A stretch of DNA of 64,000 bases from Pseudomonas putida S13.1.2 (GCF_000498395.2 NZ_CP010979.1:4712001-4776000), one strand, 5' to 3'; numbered from the stretch's first letter, positions 1-9,240 are shown. Notes: generated by a model not told the origin, from the sequence alone. A program made the numbers and translations.

Positions 1-409
1 GGTGGATGGTCTGGCTGACTTCGTTCCAGCCCATGTGCGGCACCTTCAGGTGCTCGCCGTCTTCTTGCAGGTCTTTGCCGAAGAAGCGCACCTGGCCCGG
101 GAACATGCCGATGCAGTCGACACCGGCGTTTTCCTCGCTGTGTTCAAGCAGCGCCTGCATGCCCACGCAGATACCGAGAAACGGGCGGTCCTGGCTGACT
201 TCGCGCACCAGGCTGTCGAAGCCCAGGCGGCGGATTTCGGCCATGCAGTCGCGGATCGCGCCCACACCCGGGAATACCACGCGGTCAGCTTCACGAATCA
301 CTGCGGCGTCGCTGGTGACCAGCACCTTGCCGGCACCGACGTGTTCGAGCGCCTTGGCCACCGAGTGCAGGTTGCCCATGCCATAGTCGATTACGGCTAC
401 CGTCTGCAT
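1..409 (-). CDS. hisH: Imidazole glycerol phosphate synthase, glutamine amidotransferase subunit (partial, C-terminus off window)
   Basis: HisH releases ammonia from glutamine and channels it to HisF, which makes imidazole glycerol phosphate in histidine synthesis. The reading frame starts MQTVAVIDYGMGN, typical of class I amidotransferases, and carries the nucleophile motif GICVGMQ with Cys near residue 81. Only about 136 residues are in the window; the C-terminal His/Glu of the catalytic triad lies beyond base 1. The ATG directly abuts the hisB stop codon with no gap, so the two are probably cotranscribed and translationally coupled. Identification rests on family motifs and on hisB next door. 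Confidence 0.95.
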   Translation of the reverse strand, partial: MQTVAVIDYGMGNLHSVAKALEHVGAGKVLVTSDAAVIREADRVVFPGVGAIRDCMAEIRRLGFDSLVREVSQDRPFLGICVGMQALLEHSEENAGVDCIGMFPGQVRFFGKDLQEDGEHLKVPHMGWNEVSQTIH

Positions 410-1003
410 TTACAGGCACCCTTTGGTCGACGGCATCTGCCCGGCCATGCGCTCGTCGAGGGTGACAGCCATGCGCAGCGCGCGGCCGAATGCCTTGAAC
501 ACGGTTTCGATCTGGTGGTGGGTGTTGTGGCCACGCAGGTTGTCGATGTGCAGGGTTACCAGCGCGTGGTTGACGAAGCCCTGGAAGAACTCCTGGAACA
601 AGTCGACATCGAAGCCGCCAACGCTGGCACGGGTATACGGCACGTGCATCTGCAGGCCGGGGCGGCCGGAGAAGTCGATGACCACGCGCGACAGCGCTTC
701 GTCCAGCGGCACGTAGGCGTGGCCGTAACGGAAGATACCTTTCTTGTCACCGATGGCCTGGGCGAATGCCATGCCCAGGGTAATACCGACGTCCTCGACG
801 GTATGGTGATCGTCGATATGCAGGTCACCCTTGCACTCGATATCCAGATCGATCAGCCCATGGCGGGCAATCTGGTCCAGCATGTGTTCAAGGAAAGGCA
901 CACCGATATCGAATCGGGCCTTGCCACTGCCATCGAGGTTGATCGAGCACTTGACCTGGGTTTCCAGGGTATTGCGCTCGACGGAAGCCTTACGTTCGAC
1001 CAT
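410..1003 (-). CDS. hisB: Imidazoleglycerol-phosphate dehydratase
   Basis: This cytosolic enzyme dehydrates imidazole glycerol phosphate to imidazole acetol phosphate in histidine synthesis. The 197-residue product is the length of monofunctional HisB (no phosphatase domain). It shows the metal-binding histidine clusters of the family: FLEHMLDQIARHG, DDHHTVEDVG and, toward the C-terminus, the NTHHQIE motif. The frame is open 13 codons further upstream, but the start MVERKASVERNT matches Pseudomonas HisB. hisH follows immediately on the same strand. This is the first gene of the his cluster at this end; upstream is a convergent-free gap and the MFS gene on the same strand. Confidence 0.97.
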   Translation of the reverse strand: MVERKASVERNTLETQVKCSINLDGSGKARFDIGVPFLEHMLDQIARHGLIDLDIECKGDLHIDDHHTVEDVGITLGMAFAQAIGDKKGIFRYGHAYVPLDEALSRVVIDFSGRPGLQMHVPYTRASVGGFDVDLFQEFFQGFVNHALVTLHIDNLRGHNTHHQIETVFKAFGRALRMAVTLDERMAGQMPSTKGCL

Positions 1004-1172
1004 CACCAGCTCCGCAAAATCATTGGGCGAAAAGGGCTCCATTATAGGCCCAGAACGCGCCAGCTTGAAACGCGGATGACATATGGCAAAGCAAGCAATT
1101 ACGGGGGCTGGATGCTGCTACAGGTCTATACAACTGCGTAATGGGGGCTGCTTTGCAGCCCATGCAGTTACA

Positions 1173-2834
1173 TCAATGGAACAGAACAGCAGTCTTCTGC
1201 AGTGTCACCCACACACCCCAGGCCAGCGGCACGACCACCACAGCCCAGGCCAGCAACACCAGCGCCAGGCTGCCCGGGGCCGCCTTCCACTCCAGCGACC
1301 GCGCCCCATCGGCGCCCTTGTCATGGCTGAGCGCCCGCTCGGCCGCCAGTTCGGCATCACTCATGAAGTGCTTGTCGGCCACCGGGCGCACCAGCATGTT
1401 GCAGATAAAGCCCAGCACCAACAGGCCAGCAAGGATGTACAAGGTCATGTCGTAAGCCGCTGCCCGCTCCACCCCCGCTGCCAACTGAGACTCGCGCAGG
1501 TAAGTGATCAATACCGGGCCCAGCACCCCCGCCGCTGCCCAGGCGGTCAGCAGGCGACCATGAATAGCGCCGACCATCTGCGTGCCGAACAGGTCAGCCA
1601 GGTACGCCGGCACGGTCGCGAAACCGCCGCCATACATCGACAGGATGATGCAGAACGCGGCCACGAACAGCGCCACGTTACCCAGGTGCCCCATGTTCGG
1701 CACCAGGCTGTAAAGGCCAACGCCCAGGGCGAAGAAGGCGAAGTAGGTGTTCTTGCGGCCGATGTAGTCGGAGAACGACGCCCAGAAGAACCGCCCGCCA
1801 ATGTTGAACAGGCTCAACAGGCCCGTGAAGCCGGCGGCGATCGCGGCAATCTGCGCCAGCTGGGCAGCATTCAGCTGGCTGAAGGTCAGTTCGTTACCCA
1901 GCAATTTGCCGGCGAACACTTCCTGCAGCAGGGGCGACGCCATGCCGAGAATACCGATGCCCGCCGACACGTTCAGGCACAGTACCAGCCAGATCAGCGC
2001 GAACTGTGGGGTTTTCCACGCCACACTGACGTGCACATGGCGGTCGGTCACCATGGTGTTACCGGCTTTTTTCGCCGGGGCGGTCCAGCCTTCGGGCTTC
2101 CAGCCGGTCGGCGGCACACGGTAAGCCAGGGCGCCAGCAGTCATGAACACGAAGTAGATCGCGGCCATCGCGACGAAGCTCTGCCATACGCCCACTTCGT
2201 GCGCGTTGCCAAAATGCCCCATCAGCGCGGTGGCCAGCGGTGCACCCACCATGGCCCCGCCGCCGAAGCCCATGATCGCCATGCCGGTGGCCATGCCGCG
2301 TTTGTCCGGGAACCACTTGATCAGCGTGGACACGGGCGAGATATAGCCCAGGCCCAGGCCGATACCGCCGATCACGCCGGAGCCCAGCCACATCAGCCAC
2401 AGTTGGTGGGTTTTTACACCAATGGCCGAGATCAGCATGCCGCCGCACCAGCACAAGGCCGAAACCAGGCCGGCCTTGCGTGGGCCGGCGTGCTCCAGCC
2501 AACCGCCCAGCACCGCCGCCGAGCAGCCAAGGAAGACGAAGAACAGGGTGTAGATCCAGCTCAGCATCGAGATCGGCCAGTCGCATTCGGCGCTGAACAT
2601 CCGGGCCATGAAGCCCAAGTCTGGCGCACAGGCGACGGGGGCGGTAATACCGAGGGCTTGCGACAAAGGCAGCCAGAACACCGAAAAGCCGTAGGCCATG
2701 CCGATGCACAGGTGGATGGCCAGGGCGGCTGGCGGGACCAGCCAGCGGTTGAAGCCCGGGCGGGCGATGATGCGCTCCTTCGACAGGAAGCCTGGCGCAC
2801 TGGCCAAGGCCCCCGCCGCGACGGTACTGGTCAT
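1173..2834 (-). CDS. OFA-type MFS transporter
   Basis: A 553-residue inner membrane carrier of the major facilitator superfamily, most like the oxalate/formate antiporter (OFA) branch. An N-terminal GFNRWLVPPAALAIHLCIGMAYGFSVFWLPL segment in two parts (residues about 27-57) is characteristic, and about 12 hydrophobic segments follow, with a glycine-rich GIGLGLGYISPVSTLIKWFPDKRG loop region near residues 190-215. The frame is open 56 codons upstream, but the ATG at 2834 is preceded by a good AAGGA ribosome site (just upstream, before gatc). The substrate cannot be read from sequence: OFA members carry small organic anions, so a monocarboxylate is plausible. It stands alone, with a REP pair behind its promoter. 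Confidence 0.85.
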   Translation of the reverse strand: MTSTVAAGALASAPGFLSKERIIARPGFNRWLVPPAALAIHLCIGMAYGFSVFWLPLSQALGITAPVACAPDLGFMARMFSAECDWPISMLSWIYTLFFVFLGCSAAVLGGWLEHAGPRKAGLVSALCWCGGMLISAIGVKTHQLWLMWLGSGVIGGIGLGLGYISPVSTLIKWFPDKRGMATGMAIMGFGGGAMVGAPLATALMGHFGNAHEVGVWQSFVAMAAIYFVFMTAGALAYRVPPTGWKPEGWTAPAKKAGNTMVTDRHVHVSVAWKTPQFALIWLVLCLNVSAGIGILGMASPLLQEVFAGKLLGNELTFSQLNAAQLAQIAAIAAGFTGLLSLFNIGGRFFWASFSDYIGRKNTYFAFFALGVGLYSLVPNMGHLGNVALFVAAFCIILSMYGGGFATVPAYLADLFGTQMVGAIHGRLLTAWAAAGVLGPVLITYLRESQLAAGVERAAAYDMTLYILAGLLVLGFICNMLVRPVADKHFMSDAELAAERALSHDKGADGARSLEWKAAPGSLALVLLAWAVVVVPLAWGVWVTLQKTAVLFH

Positions 2835-2952
2835 GGATCTGATCCTTCTTATAGGGTGGGTGCTCGCAAAGCGGCGCAAGATTAGCAGAGCCAAGTGGCG
2901 TGAAAGCAATCTGATATCGTGATTTTTCGCGTTGCTGAAACGGCCCTCTCTC

Positions 2953-3061
2953 CTGTGCCGGCCTCTTCGCGGGCTCGCCCGCTCCCACAGGATTATCAAC
3001 ACCCTTCAGGCCTGTGCAGTACCTGTGGGAGCGGGCATGCCCGCGAAGAGGCCGGCACAGG
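2953..3061. repeat. REP pair (BIME), gcgggctcgcccgctcccacagg type
   Basis: Two inverted copies of the Pseudomonas REP sequence face each other: ggcctcttcgcgggctcgcc then gctcccacagg on the left, and cctgtgggagcgggcatgcc then gcgaagaggcc on the right, about 35 bases apart. It sits between the divergent MFS and asmA genes. Confidence 0.9.
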
Positions 3062-3202
3062 CAAACATTTGCCCGCCGAAAGCCGTACCCTCTGCTGCAA
3101 ACGTAGGAAATGCCCTGTATCTCTAGTCGAATAAGCAGGGACAACCACCGCGGCGTTATACTCTGCCGCGTGAATTCACTATCGGACTACAAGGACTCGC
3201 CC

Positions 3203-5455
3203 ATGAAAGCGTTCGGCAAAATCCTGGGGCTGGGGCTTCTCGGGTTGCTGCTGATCATCGTGGCGCTGGGCTTCGCCCTGACCCACCTCTTTGATCCCAA
3301 CGACTACAAAGACGAGATTCGCCAGCTGGCACGGGACAAGGCTCACGTCGAGCTGACCCTTAACGGTGACATCGGCTGGAGCCTGTTCCCGTGGCTGGGC
3401 CTGGAGTTGCACGAAGCAAGCATCGCCACCTTGGCCAAACCCAAGGAGCCGTTCGCCGACCTGCAAATGCTCGGCCTGTCCGTGCGTGTGCTGCCGCTGC
3501 TACGCCGCGAAGTGCAGATGAGCGACGTGCGCGTCGAAGGCCTGAACCTGACCCTGGCCCGCGACGAACAGGGCCATGGCAACTGGGAAGACATCGGCAA
3601 ACCGCTGCCCGCGCAGAACGGTGCAAGCGCCGATGCACCCGCACAGGCACCTGCCGAACAGACGCCGGAGCCTGCGAACGGCAACGACCGCGCCATCAAG
3701 CTGGACATCGACAGCCTGACCGTGAACAACGCCCGCGTGCAGTACACCGATGCCAAGACCGGCCACAGCTACAGCGCCGAGAGCATCCAGCTGAGCACTG
3801 GCCCGGTCCATGAAGGCGCGAACATTCCGCTCAAGGCCAGCGCCTTCATCAGCGCCAGCGAGCCGAATATAAAGGCCCGCACCGAGCTGGCCGGCGAGCT
3901 GCGCTTTGACCGCAAACTCAAGCGCTACAACTTCGAAGACATGCGCCTGTCGGGCGAAACGTCGGGTGAGCCAACCGGCGGCAAGACGGTGACCTTCGCT
4001 GCCCAGGGCCAGCTACTGGTCGACCTGGCCGCCAATGTCGCCTCATGGAACGGCCTGAAAGTCTCGGCCAACCAGCTGCGCGCCCTGGGCGAGCTGAATG
4101 TGCGTGACCTGGACAAGGCACCACAGCTGAGCGGTGGCCTGTCCATCGCCCAGTTCAACCTGCGCACCTTCCTCGACAGCATCGGCCGCCCGCTGCCGGC
4201 CACCCACGACCCGGCAGCCTTCGCCAAGCTGGAGCTGGTCACCCGCCTGCAAGGCACAGCCAACAGCCTGGCCCTGGAAGACCTGGCCGTGAAGCTGGAT
4301 GACAGTACCTTCAGTGGCCGTGTGGCCGTGGAAGACTTTGCCAAGCAGGCCCTGCGCCTGCAGCTCAAGGGCGATACCTTCGACGCTGACCGCTACCTGC
4401 CAGCCAAGAGCGAAGAGGCCAAGGGCGCCTCTGCCGCGCGCCAGGCCGAGGTCAAGCAGCAAGAGGCCAGCGCCGTGGCCGGTGCCGGTGCCGGCACCAC
4501 ACCGTTGCCCAACACCCCGACGCAGGTAGCCTGGAGCGACGACAAGCTGCTGCCGGTCGACCGCCTGCGCGTCCTCGACCTGCAAGCCGACCTGGCCTTT
4601 GGCTCGCTGACCCTGAACAAGCTGCCGATCGCAGACGCCCAGCTCAAGGCCCTCGGCCAGGGCGGCCTGCTGACCCTGCAAACCCTGCGTGGCGAGCTGT
4701 ACAACGGCACCTTCGAGGCCAAGGGCACGGTCGACGTGCGCCCTGCCGTACCGCAACTGGGTGTGAACACCAACATCCAGCGCGTGCCGGTAGAGCACTT
4801 CATCAAGACCGAAGGCAAGGACCAGGTACCACCGGTGAAAGGCCTGCTGACCCTGACCAGCGACCTGACCGCCACCGGCAACAGCCAGAAAGCCCTGGTC
4901 GACACCCTCAACGGGAGCGCCAACTTCACCATCAATGACGGTGTGCTGGTCAACGCCAACCTGGAACAGCAACTGTGCCAGGCCATCGCCACCCTCAACC
5001 GCAAGACCCTGAGCGGCGAGCCACGCGGCAAGGACACCCCGTTCCAGGAACTGCGCGGCAGCCTGGTGGTGCGTAATGGCGTTGCCAGCAACCCAGACCT
5101 CAAAGCGCGCATCCCGGGCCTGACCGTCAACGGCCATGGCGACCTCGACCTGCGCGTGCTGGGCATGGACTACAACGTGGGCGTGATCGTTGAAGGCGAC
5201 CAGCGCGCCATGCCGGACCCGGCCTGCCAGGTCAACCAACGCTATGTGGGTGTTGAAGTGCCCCTGCGCTGCCGTGGCCCGCTGGAACTCGGCGCCAAGG
5301 CCTGCCGTCTGGACCAGGGCGGTATGGGCAAGGTTGCCGCCAAGCTGGCTGGCGACCGCCTGAAAGACAAGATCGATGAAAAGCTTGAAGAGAAACTCGG
5401 AGACAAAGTGAGCCCGGAAATAAAAGACGCACTCAAGGGGCTGTTCAAGCGATGA
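3203..5455 (+). CDS. asmA: AsmA family protein
   Basis: A 750-residue AsmA-type envelope protein. It begins with a short cytoplasmic stretch and one transmembrane helix (LGLGLLGLLLIIVALGFAL, residues about 7-25), followed by the AsmA hallmark LFDPNDYKDEIRQLARDK. A long periplasmic domain with repeating beta structure and an alanine/proline-rich linker (about residues 130-160) follows, then the conserved C-terminal AsmA module (NGSANFTINDGVL). AsmA-like proteins are thought to help lipid or LPS movement between membranes. The ATG at 3203 has an AAGGA site upstream. Its stop overlaps the mutY start by 4 bases (ATGA), so the genes are translationally coupled. Confidence 0.92.
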   Translation: MKAFGKILGLGLLGLLLIIVALGFALTHLFDPNDYKDEIRQLARDKAHVELTLNGDIGWSLFPWLGLELHEASIATLAKPKEPFADLQMLGLSVRVLPLLRREVQMSDVRVEGLNLTLARDEQGHGNWEDIGKPLPAQNGASADAPAQAPAEQTPEPANGNDRAIKLDIDSLTVNNARVQYTDAKTGHSYSAESIQLSTGPVHEGANIPLKASAFISASEPNIKARTELAGELRFDRKLKRYNFEDMRLSGETSGEPTGGKTVTFAAQGQLLVDLAANVASWNGLKVSANQLRALGELNVRDLDKAPQLSGGLSIAQFNLRTFLDSIGRPLPATHDPAAFAKLELVTRLQGTANSLALEDLAVKLDDSTFSGRVAVEDFAKQALRLQLKGDTFDADRYLPAKSEEAKGASAARQAEVKQQEASAVAGAGAGTTPLPNTPTQVAWSDDKLLPVDRLRVLDLQADLAFGSLTLNKLPIADAQLKALGQGGLLTLQTLRGELYNGTFEAKGTVDVRPAVPQLGVNTNIQRVPVEHFIKTEGKDQVPPVKGLLTLTSDLTATGNSQKALVDTLNGSANFTINDGVLVNANLEQQLCQAIATLNRKTLSGEPRGKDTPFQELRGSLVVRNGVASNPDLKARIPGLTVNGHGDLDLRVLGMDYNVGVIVEGDQRAMPDPACQVNQRYVGVEVPLRCRGPLELGAKACRLDQGGMGKVAAKLAGDRLKDKIDEKLEEKLGDKVSPEIKDALKGLFKR

Positions 5456-6519
5456 GCCCCGAGCAGTTCTCCAGCGCTGTGCTGGACTGGTACGACGAGC
5501 ACGGCCGGCACGACCTGCCTTGGCAACAGGGCATCACCCCGTACCGGGTGTGGGTGTCGGAAATCATGTTGCAGCAGACCCAGGTCAGCACCGTGCTCAA
5601 CTACTTCGACCGGTTCATGCAGGCCCTGCCGACCGTGCAGGCCCTGGCCGAGGCGCCGGAGGACGAAGTGCTGCACCTGTGGACGGGGCTGGGCTACTAC
5701 ACCCGCGCACGTAACCTGCAAAAGGCTGCAAAGATCGTCGTCGAGCAACATGGCGGCGAATTCCCGCGCAGTGTCGAGCAGCTCACCGAGTTGCCCGGCA
5801 TCGGCCGCTCCACCGCCGGCGCCATCGCCAGCATCAGCATGGGCATTCGCGCGCCGATCCTGGACGGTAACGTCAAGCGCGTGCTGGCCCGCTACACCGC
5901 CCAGGCCGGCTACCCTGGCGAGCCCAAGGTGGCCAACCAGCTGTGGGCCACGGCCGAGCGTTTTACACCGCTGCAGCGCGCCAACCATTACACCCAGGCC
6001 ATGATGGACATGGGTGCCACGCTGTGCACCCGCAGCAAGCCCAGTTGCCTGATCTGCCCGTTGCAACGCGGCTGCGAGGCACACCTGCACGGCGAAGAAA
6101 CCCGCTACCCGGAGCCCAAGCCGCGCAAGGCGCTGCCGCAACGGCGCACGCTGATGCCACTGCTGGCCAACCACGAAGGCGCCATCCTGCTTTATCGCCG
6201 CCCATCCAGCGGCCTCTGGGGTGGTTTGTGGAGCCTGCCGGAGCTGGACGACCTGGCACAGCTCGACGACCTGGCCTATCAGCACGGCCTGCGCCTGGCA
6301 GGCAGCCGGGCCATGGCAGGCCTGACCCATACCTTCAGCCACTTCCAGCTGGCCATCGAGCCCTGGCTGGTGCACGTCGACTTGGTCGGCGAGCACGTGG
6401 CCGAGGCCGACTGGCTCTGGTATAACCTCGCCACCCCGCCGCGCCTGGGCCTTGCTGCCCCGGTGAAAAAGCTGCTTGAACGCGCGGCCGACGAACTGAT
6501 TGCAGGAGACGCCCGATGA
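5452..6519 (+). CDS. mutY: A/G-specific adenine DNA glycosylase
   Basis: MutY removes adenine mispaired with 8-oxoguanine, protecting against oxidative mutation. The 355-residue protein has the catalytic Glu37 in VSEIMLQQTQV, the helix-hairpin-helix LPGIGRSTAGAI near residues 114-125, the catalytic Asp138 in ILDGNVKRV, and the four cysteines of the [4Fe-4S] cluster at 192, 199, 202 and 208 (C-X6-C-X2-C-X5-C). The C-terminal NUDIX-like domain that recognises 8-oxoG is present (residues about 230-345). It is the middle gene of asmA-mutY-yggX, with 4-base ATGA overlaps on both sides. Confidence 0.98.
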   Translation: MSPEQFSSAVLDWYDEHGRHDLPWQQGITPYRVWVSEIMLQQTQVSTVLNYFDRFMQALPTVQALAEAPEDEVLHLWTGLGYYTRARNLQKAAKIVVEQHGGEFPRSVEQLTELPGIGRSTAGAIASISMGIRAPILDGNVKRVLARYTAQAGYPGEPKVANQLWATAERFTPLQRANHYTQAMMDMGATLCTRSKPSCLICPLQRGCEAHLHGEETRYPEPKPRKALPQRRTLMPLLANHEGAILLYRRPSSGLWGGLWSLPELDDLAQLDDLAYQHGLRLAGSRAMAGLTHTFSHFQLAIEPWLVHVDLVGEHVAEADWLWYNLATPPRLGLAAPVKKLLERAADELIAGDAR

Positions 6520-6788
6520 CCCGCACCGTGATGTGCCGCAAGTACAAAGAAGAACTGCCAGGCCTGGAGCGCCCGCCCTACCCCGGCGCCAAGGGCCAGG
6601 ACATCTTCGAACACATCTCGCAGCAAGCCTGGGCCGACTGGCAGAAGCACCAGACCATGCTGATCAATGAAAAGCGCCTGAACATGATGAACGCCGAGGA
6701 CCGCAAATTCCTCCAGGCAGAGATGGACAAGTTTTTCGCCGGCGAAGAATACGCCCAGGCGGAAGGCTACGTTCCACCGGCCGAATGA
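6516..6788 (+). CDS. yggX: Probable Fe(2+)-trafficking protein YggX
   Basis: A 90-residue small cytosolic protein of the YggX family, linked to iron handling and protection of iron-sulfur clusters from oxidants. It has the family start MTRTVMCRKYKEEL with its conserved Cys7, the LPGLERPPYPG motif and the C-terminal LNMMNAEDRKFLQAEMDKFF. Its ATG overlaps the mutY stop by 4 bases. The pairing with mutY is conserved in gamma-proteobacteria and makes sense because MutY carries an iron-sulfur cluster and both act in oxidative stress. Confidence 0.97.
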   Translation: MTRTVMCRKYKEELPGLERPPYPGAKGQDIFEHISQQAWADWQKHQTMLINEKRLNMMNAEDRKFLQAEMDKFFAGEEYAQAEGYVPPAE

Positions 6789-6839
6789 CCCCAAAAATCG
6801 TAAGCGACGGAATTAATTTAAAATTTTTTCAAAAAGTCG

Positions 6840-6868
6840 TTGACGAGCGGTCCGGAAATCTATTTAAT
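6840..6868 (+). promoter_or_regulatory. Candidate sigma-70 promoter for tRNA-Phe
   Basis: A ttgacg -35 box at 6840-6845 and an AT-rich -10 (tattta, 6861-6866) lie just upstream of the tRNA at 6879, inside an AT-rich stretch that contrasts with the flanking genes. The spacing is slightly short at 15 bases. Confidence 0.5.
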
Positions 6869-6878
6869 TCACCTCGTC

Positions 6879-6954
6879 GCCCAGATAGCTCAGTCGGTAG
6901 AGCAGAGGATTGAAAATCCTCGTGTCGGCGGTTCGACTCCGTCTCTGGGCACCA
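6879..6954 (+). tRNA. tRNA-Phe (anticodon GAA)
   Basis: 76 bases including an encoded 3' CCA. The acceptor stem gcccaga pairs with tctgggc. The D arm gctcagtcggtagagc, an anticodon arm with loop ttgaaaa (anticodon gaa), and the T arm ggcggttcgactccgtc are all canonical. Confidence 0.98.
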
Positions 6955-7000
6955 CCTTCAGCTTCTGGTGGTTGCAAAGTTACCCGAAGCGACAACAAGA

Positions 7001-7023
7001 AACCCGCCTAGTGCGGGTTTTTT
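7001..7023 (+). terminator. Rho-independent terminator after tRNA-Phe
   Basis: Stem aacccgc / gcgggtt with a 5-base loop, followed by a T run, about 47 bases past the tRNA. Confidence 0.88.
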
Positions 7024-7123
7024 GTTGTCTGTAATTTTTGCTCATTGACCAGCATCAAATAGCCATCACTCGTTCACCTTCATAATCGAAGACGGATACC
7101 CGTATCGACTAGCAAGGACCTCC

Positions 7124-8104
7124 ATGAGCGAAGAATCCCCCCTCCTGCTCCCCGCCCCCAGCGAACCCGCCATCACTCCAGTCCGCACGCGCCGCCCACG
7201 CCAGCGCAAGCCGGAACCGACGATCACCCGTATCAGCCAGCAACCCGCTGCACTGGAAGTTGCCACCGCCCCGAAGGGCAGCAACGAAGACAGCACCTCG
7301 GCGCACCTGCCGGCCAGCTACCCCTACCGCACACGCCTGCGACGCCAGGACTACGAAAAGGCCAAGCACGCGCTGCAGATCGAGCTGTTGAAGGTACAAA
7401 GCTGGGTGAAGGAAACCGGCCAGCGTGTGGTGATCCTGTTCGAGGGGCGCGACGCAGCAGGCAAGGGCGGCACCATCAAGCGCTTCATGGAGCACCTCAA
7501 CCCACGTGGCGCACGCATCGTCGCACTGGAGAAGCCTTCCGAGCAGGAACAGGGCCAGTGGTATTTCCAGCGCTACATCCAGCACCTGCCCACAGCGGGT
7601 GAAATGGTGTTCTTCGACCGCTCCTGGTACAACCGCGCGGGCGTCGAGAAGGTGATGGAGTTCTGCACACCGCTGCAGTACCTGGAGTTCATGCGCCAGA
7701 CACCGGACCTGGAGCGCATGCTGTGCAACAGCGGCATCCTGCTGTTCAAGTACTGGTTTTCGGTGAACCGCGAAGAGCAACTGCGGCGCTTCATTTCACG
7801 CCGGGACGACCCGCTCAAACACTGGAAGCTGTCGCCCATCGACATCAAGTCGCTGGACAAGTGGGAAGACTACACCGCGGCCAAGGAAGCGATGTTCTTC
7901 CACACCGACACCGCCGATGCGCCGTGGACGGTGATCAAGTCCGATGACAAGAAGCGCGCACGGATCAACTGCATCCGCCACTTCCTGCATTCGCTGGACT
8001 ACCCGGGCAAGGACCACAGCGTGGCCCACGCCCCGGATGCGCTGCTGGTCGGCAAGGCCGCGCGCGGCTTCGAGGAAGACGAGCTGGTCGCCCAACCAGC
8101 CTGA
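7124..8104 (+). CDS. ppk2: Polyphosphate kinase 2 (PPK2) family protein
   Basis: PPK2 enzymes transfer phosphate between polyphosphate and nucleotides, usually regenerating GTP or ATP from the diphosphate. The 326-residue protein has a disordered basic N-terminus (about 60 residues), then the single PPK2 domain. Visible motifs are Walker A GRDAAGKGG (residues about 108-116), Walker B with MVFFDRSWYNRAGVE (Asp165, Arg166), and the lid region FISRRDDPLKHWKLSPID. A single domain of this size fits class I PPK2. It is monocistronic with its own ribosome site (caaggacc). The exact nucleotide preference cannot be told from sequence. Confidence 0.93.
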   Translation: MSEESPLLLPAPSEPAITPVRTRRPRQRKPEPTITRISQQPAALEVATAPKGSNEDSTSAHLPASYPYRTRLRRQDYEKAKHALQIELLKVQSWVKETGQRVVILFEGRDAAGKGGTIKRFMEHLNPRGARIVALEKPSEQEQGQWYFQRYIQHLPTAGEMVFFDRSWYNRAGVEKVMEFCTPLQYLEFMRQTPDLERMLCNSGILLFKYWFSVNREEQLRRFISRRDDPLKHWKLSPIDIKSLDKWEDYTAAKEAMFFHTDTADAPWTVIKSDDKKRARINCIRHFLHSLDYPGKDHSVAHAPDALLVGKAARGFEEDELVAQPA

Positions 8105-8109
8105 AGGGC

Positions 8110-8646
8110 CTAGAAGTTGGCCATGGCACTGCAATAATCAGCTTTGCGCCGGGCCACGTCCTCGGCCTTGTCCAGGCGCTTGAGCGTGCCGCCGCAAGCG
8201 CTGTAGCCGTGCACCACCAGCTCATAGTCGGCGCCTTTTTGCGGCACGAACGAGAACATGCCCAGGCAGTTCTGCACCGTGTCATAGCCGGCCGAGCGCC
8301 CCCCATCGAGAAAGTGCAGGGTAAACGGCTTACCGGCAGGCACCAGCACTTCGCTGACTGCGTCACCCGCCTGGGCAGATACACTGGCCGGCATGCCCAA
8401 GGTTTCGCCATTGCGGTCGGCGAAGCCTTTGGTGGGTACTGCAATCACTCCGGCACCGGGGCTGTACCAGTCCACACAGTCCTTTTCCGGTACCGCACGC
8501 ACCATACCGTCGGCGATTACCCGCAGGCGTGCGGTGTCACCGCCACTGGGCGAGCCGTAGGGGGTATTGAAAGATTTGACTGCGGCAATGTTGCCGCAGC
8601 CGGCAAGAGCGGCGGCCAGCAGGCCGAGCATGACGGGTGCTTTCAT
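8110..8646 (-). CDS. Hypothetical lipoprotein
   Basis: A 178-residue protein with a lipoprotein signal: MKAPVMLGLLAAALAGC, lipobox LAGC with lipidated Cys17. The mature part contains several cysteines (for example in KDCVDW, VQNCLG and YSACGG) that could form periplasmic disulfides. The conserved phrase SFVPQKGADYELVVHG suggests a compact beta fold. I know homologues only as uncharacterised Pseudomonas lipoproteins. It is convergent with ppk2, only 5 bases from that stop, and divergent from the gene at 8778. Confidence 0.8.
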   Translation of the reverse strand: MKAPVMLGLLAAALAGCGNIAAVKSFNTPYGSPSGGDTARLRVIADGMVRAVPEKDCVDWYSPGAGVIAVPTKGFADRNGETLGMPASVSAQAGDAVSEVLVPAGKPFTLHFLDGGRSAGYDTVQNCLGMFSFVPQKGADYELVVHGYSACGGTLKRLDKAEDVARRKADYCSAMANF

Positions 8647-8777
8647 CCGTGAATGTCCTTTGCGCGAATGCCGAATGTCCGGCAGCCTGAGTCAGACCCG
8701 CCAATGCCGCTTGGGTTTCACTGCCATCTGCGATTCAATACGCACTTTTCCAGCACCACCCAAGGACTCAAGCCCCC

Positions 8778-9221
8778 ATGGCCACCCCTACCAAGCAACA
8801 GAAACGCGCCAAGCGCGCCGCCAGCAAGGCCAAGCAGAACCGCATGGTGCGCAGCGGCCAGGCGGTCAAGGCCAGTGCCGGCGACAGCGCCAGCGTCGAG
8901 CAGGTATACAACAAGGCCATGGAGTCGGGCAGCTACGACGCGATGTTCGAGAAGATGAAGGAAGCCCAGGAAGGCGGCCTGGTGCCGATGATCTCGGTGT
9001 TCCTGGTAGACCCGCTGCTGGCCCTGGTGCTCAAGGGGCACAACGAAGAGCACGCCACCGACTACATCGTGCTGGTGTTCAACGCCTACCGCAAATGGCT
9101 GGACGGCGCTGACGAAGAAGCCACCATGGCCTGGCTGGAAAGCGATGAGTTCCAGGAGGCCTACATCACCGCCTCCGAGCTGGTGGCCAAGCAGCAGCAA
9201 CAGCAGAAGCAGTTTGGCTGA
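8778..9221 (+). CDS. Conserved hypothetical protein with basic N-terminus and Gln-rich tail
   Basis: A 147-residue soluble protein I do not recognise functionally. The first 30 residues are strongly basic (KQQKRAKRAASKAKQNR), like a nucleic acid-binding or ribosome-associated tail. The middle (residues about 45-130) is acidic and helical with FLVDPLLALVLKGHNEEHATDYIVLVFNAYRKW in its core, and the end is a glutamine run (VAKQQQQQKQFG). Codon use resembles the neighbours. The ATG at 8778 follows aaggactc. No signal peptide or membrane segment is visible. Confidence 0.75.
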   Translation: MATPTKQQKRAKRAASKAKQNRMVRSGQAVKASAGDSASVEQVYNKAMESGSYDAMFEKMKEAQEGGLVPMISVFLVDPLLALVLKGHNEEHATDYIVLVFNAYRKWLDGADEEATMAWLESDEFQEAYITASELVAKQQQQQKQFG

Positions 9222-9240
9222 CAGGGCCATTTAACCTGCA

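Noticed and set aside
1083..2885. Long plus-strand ORF of 600 codons
   Set aside because: It runs antisense through the MFS transporter gene in the codon frame typical of GC-rich shadows and resembles nothing.
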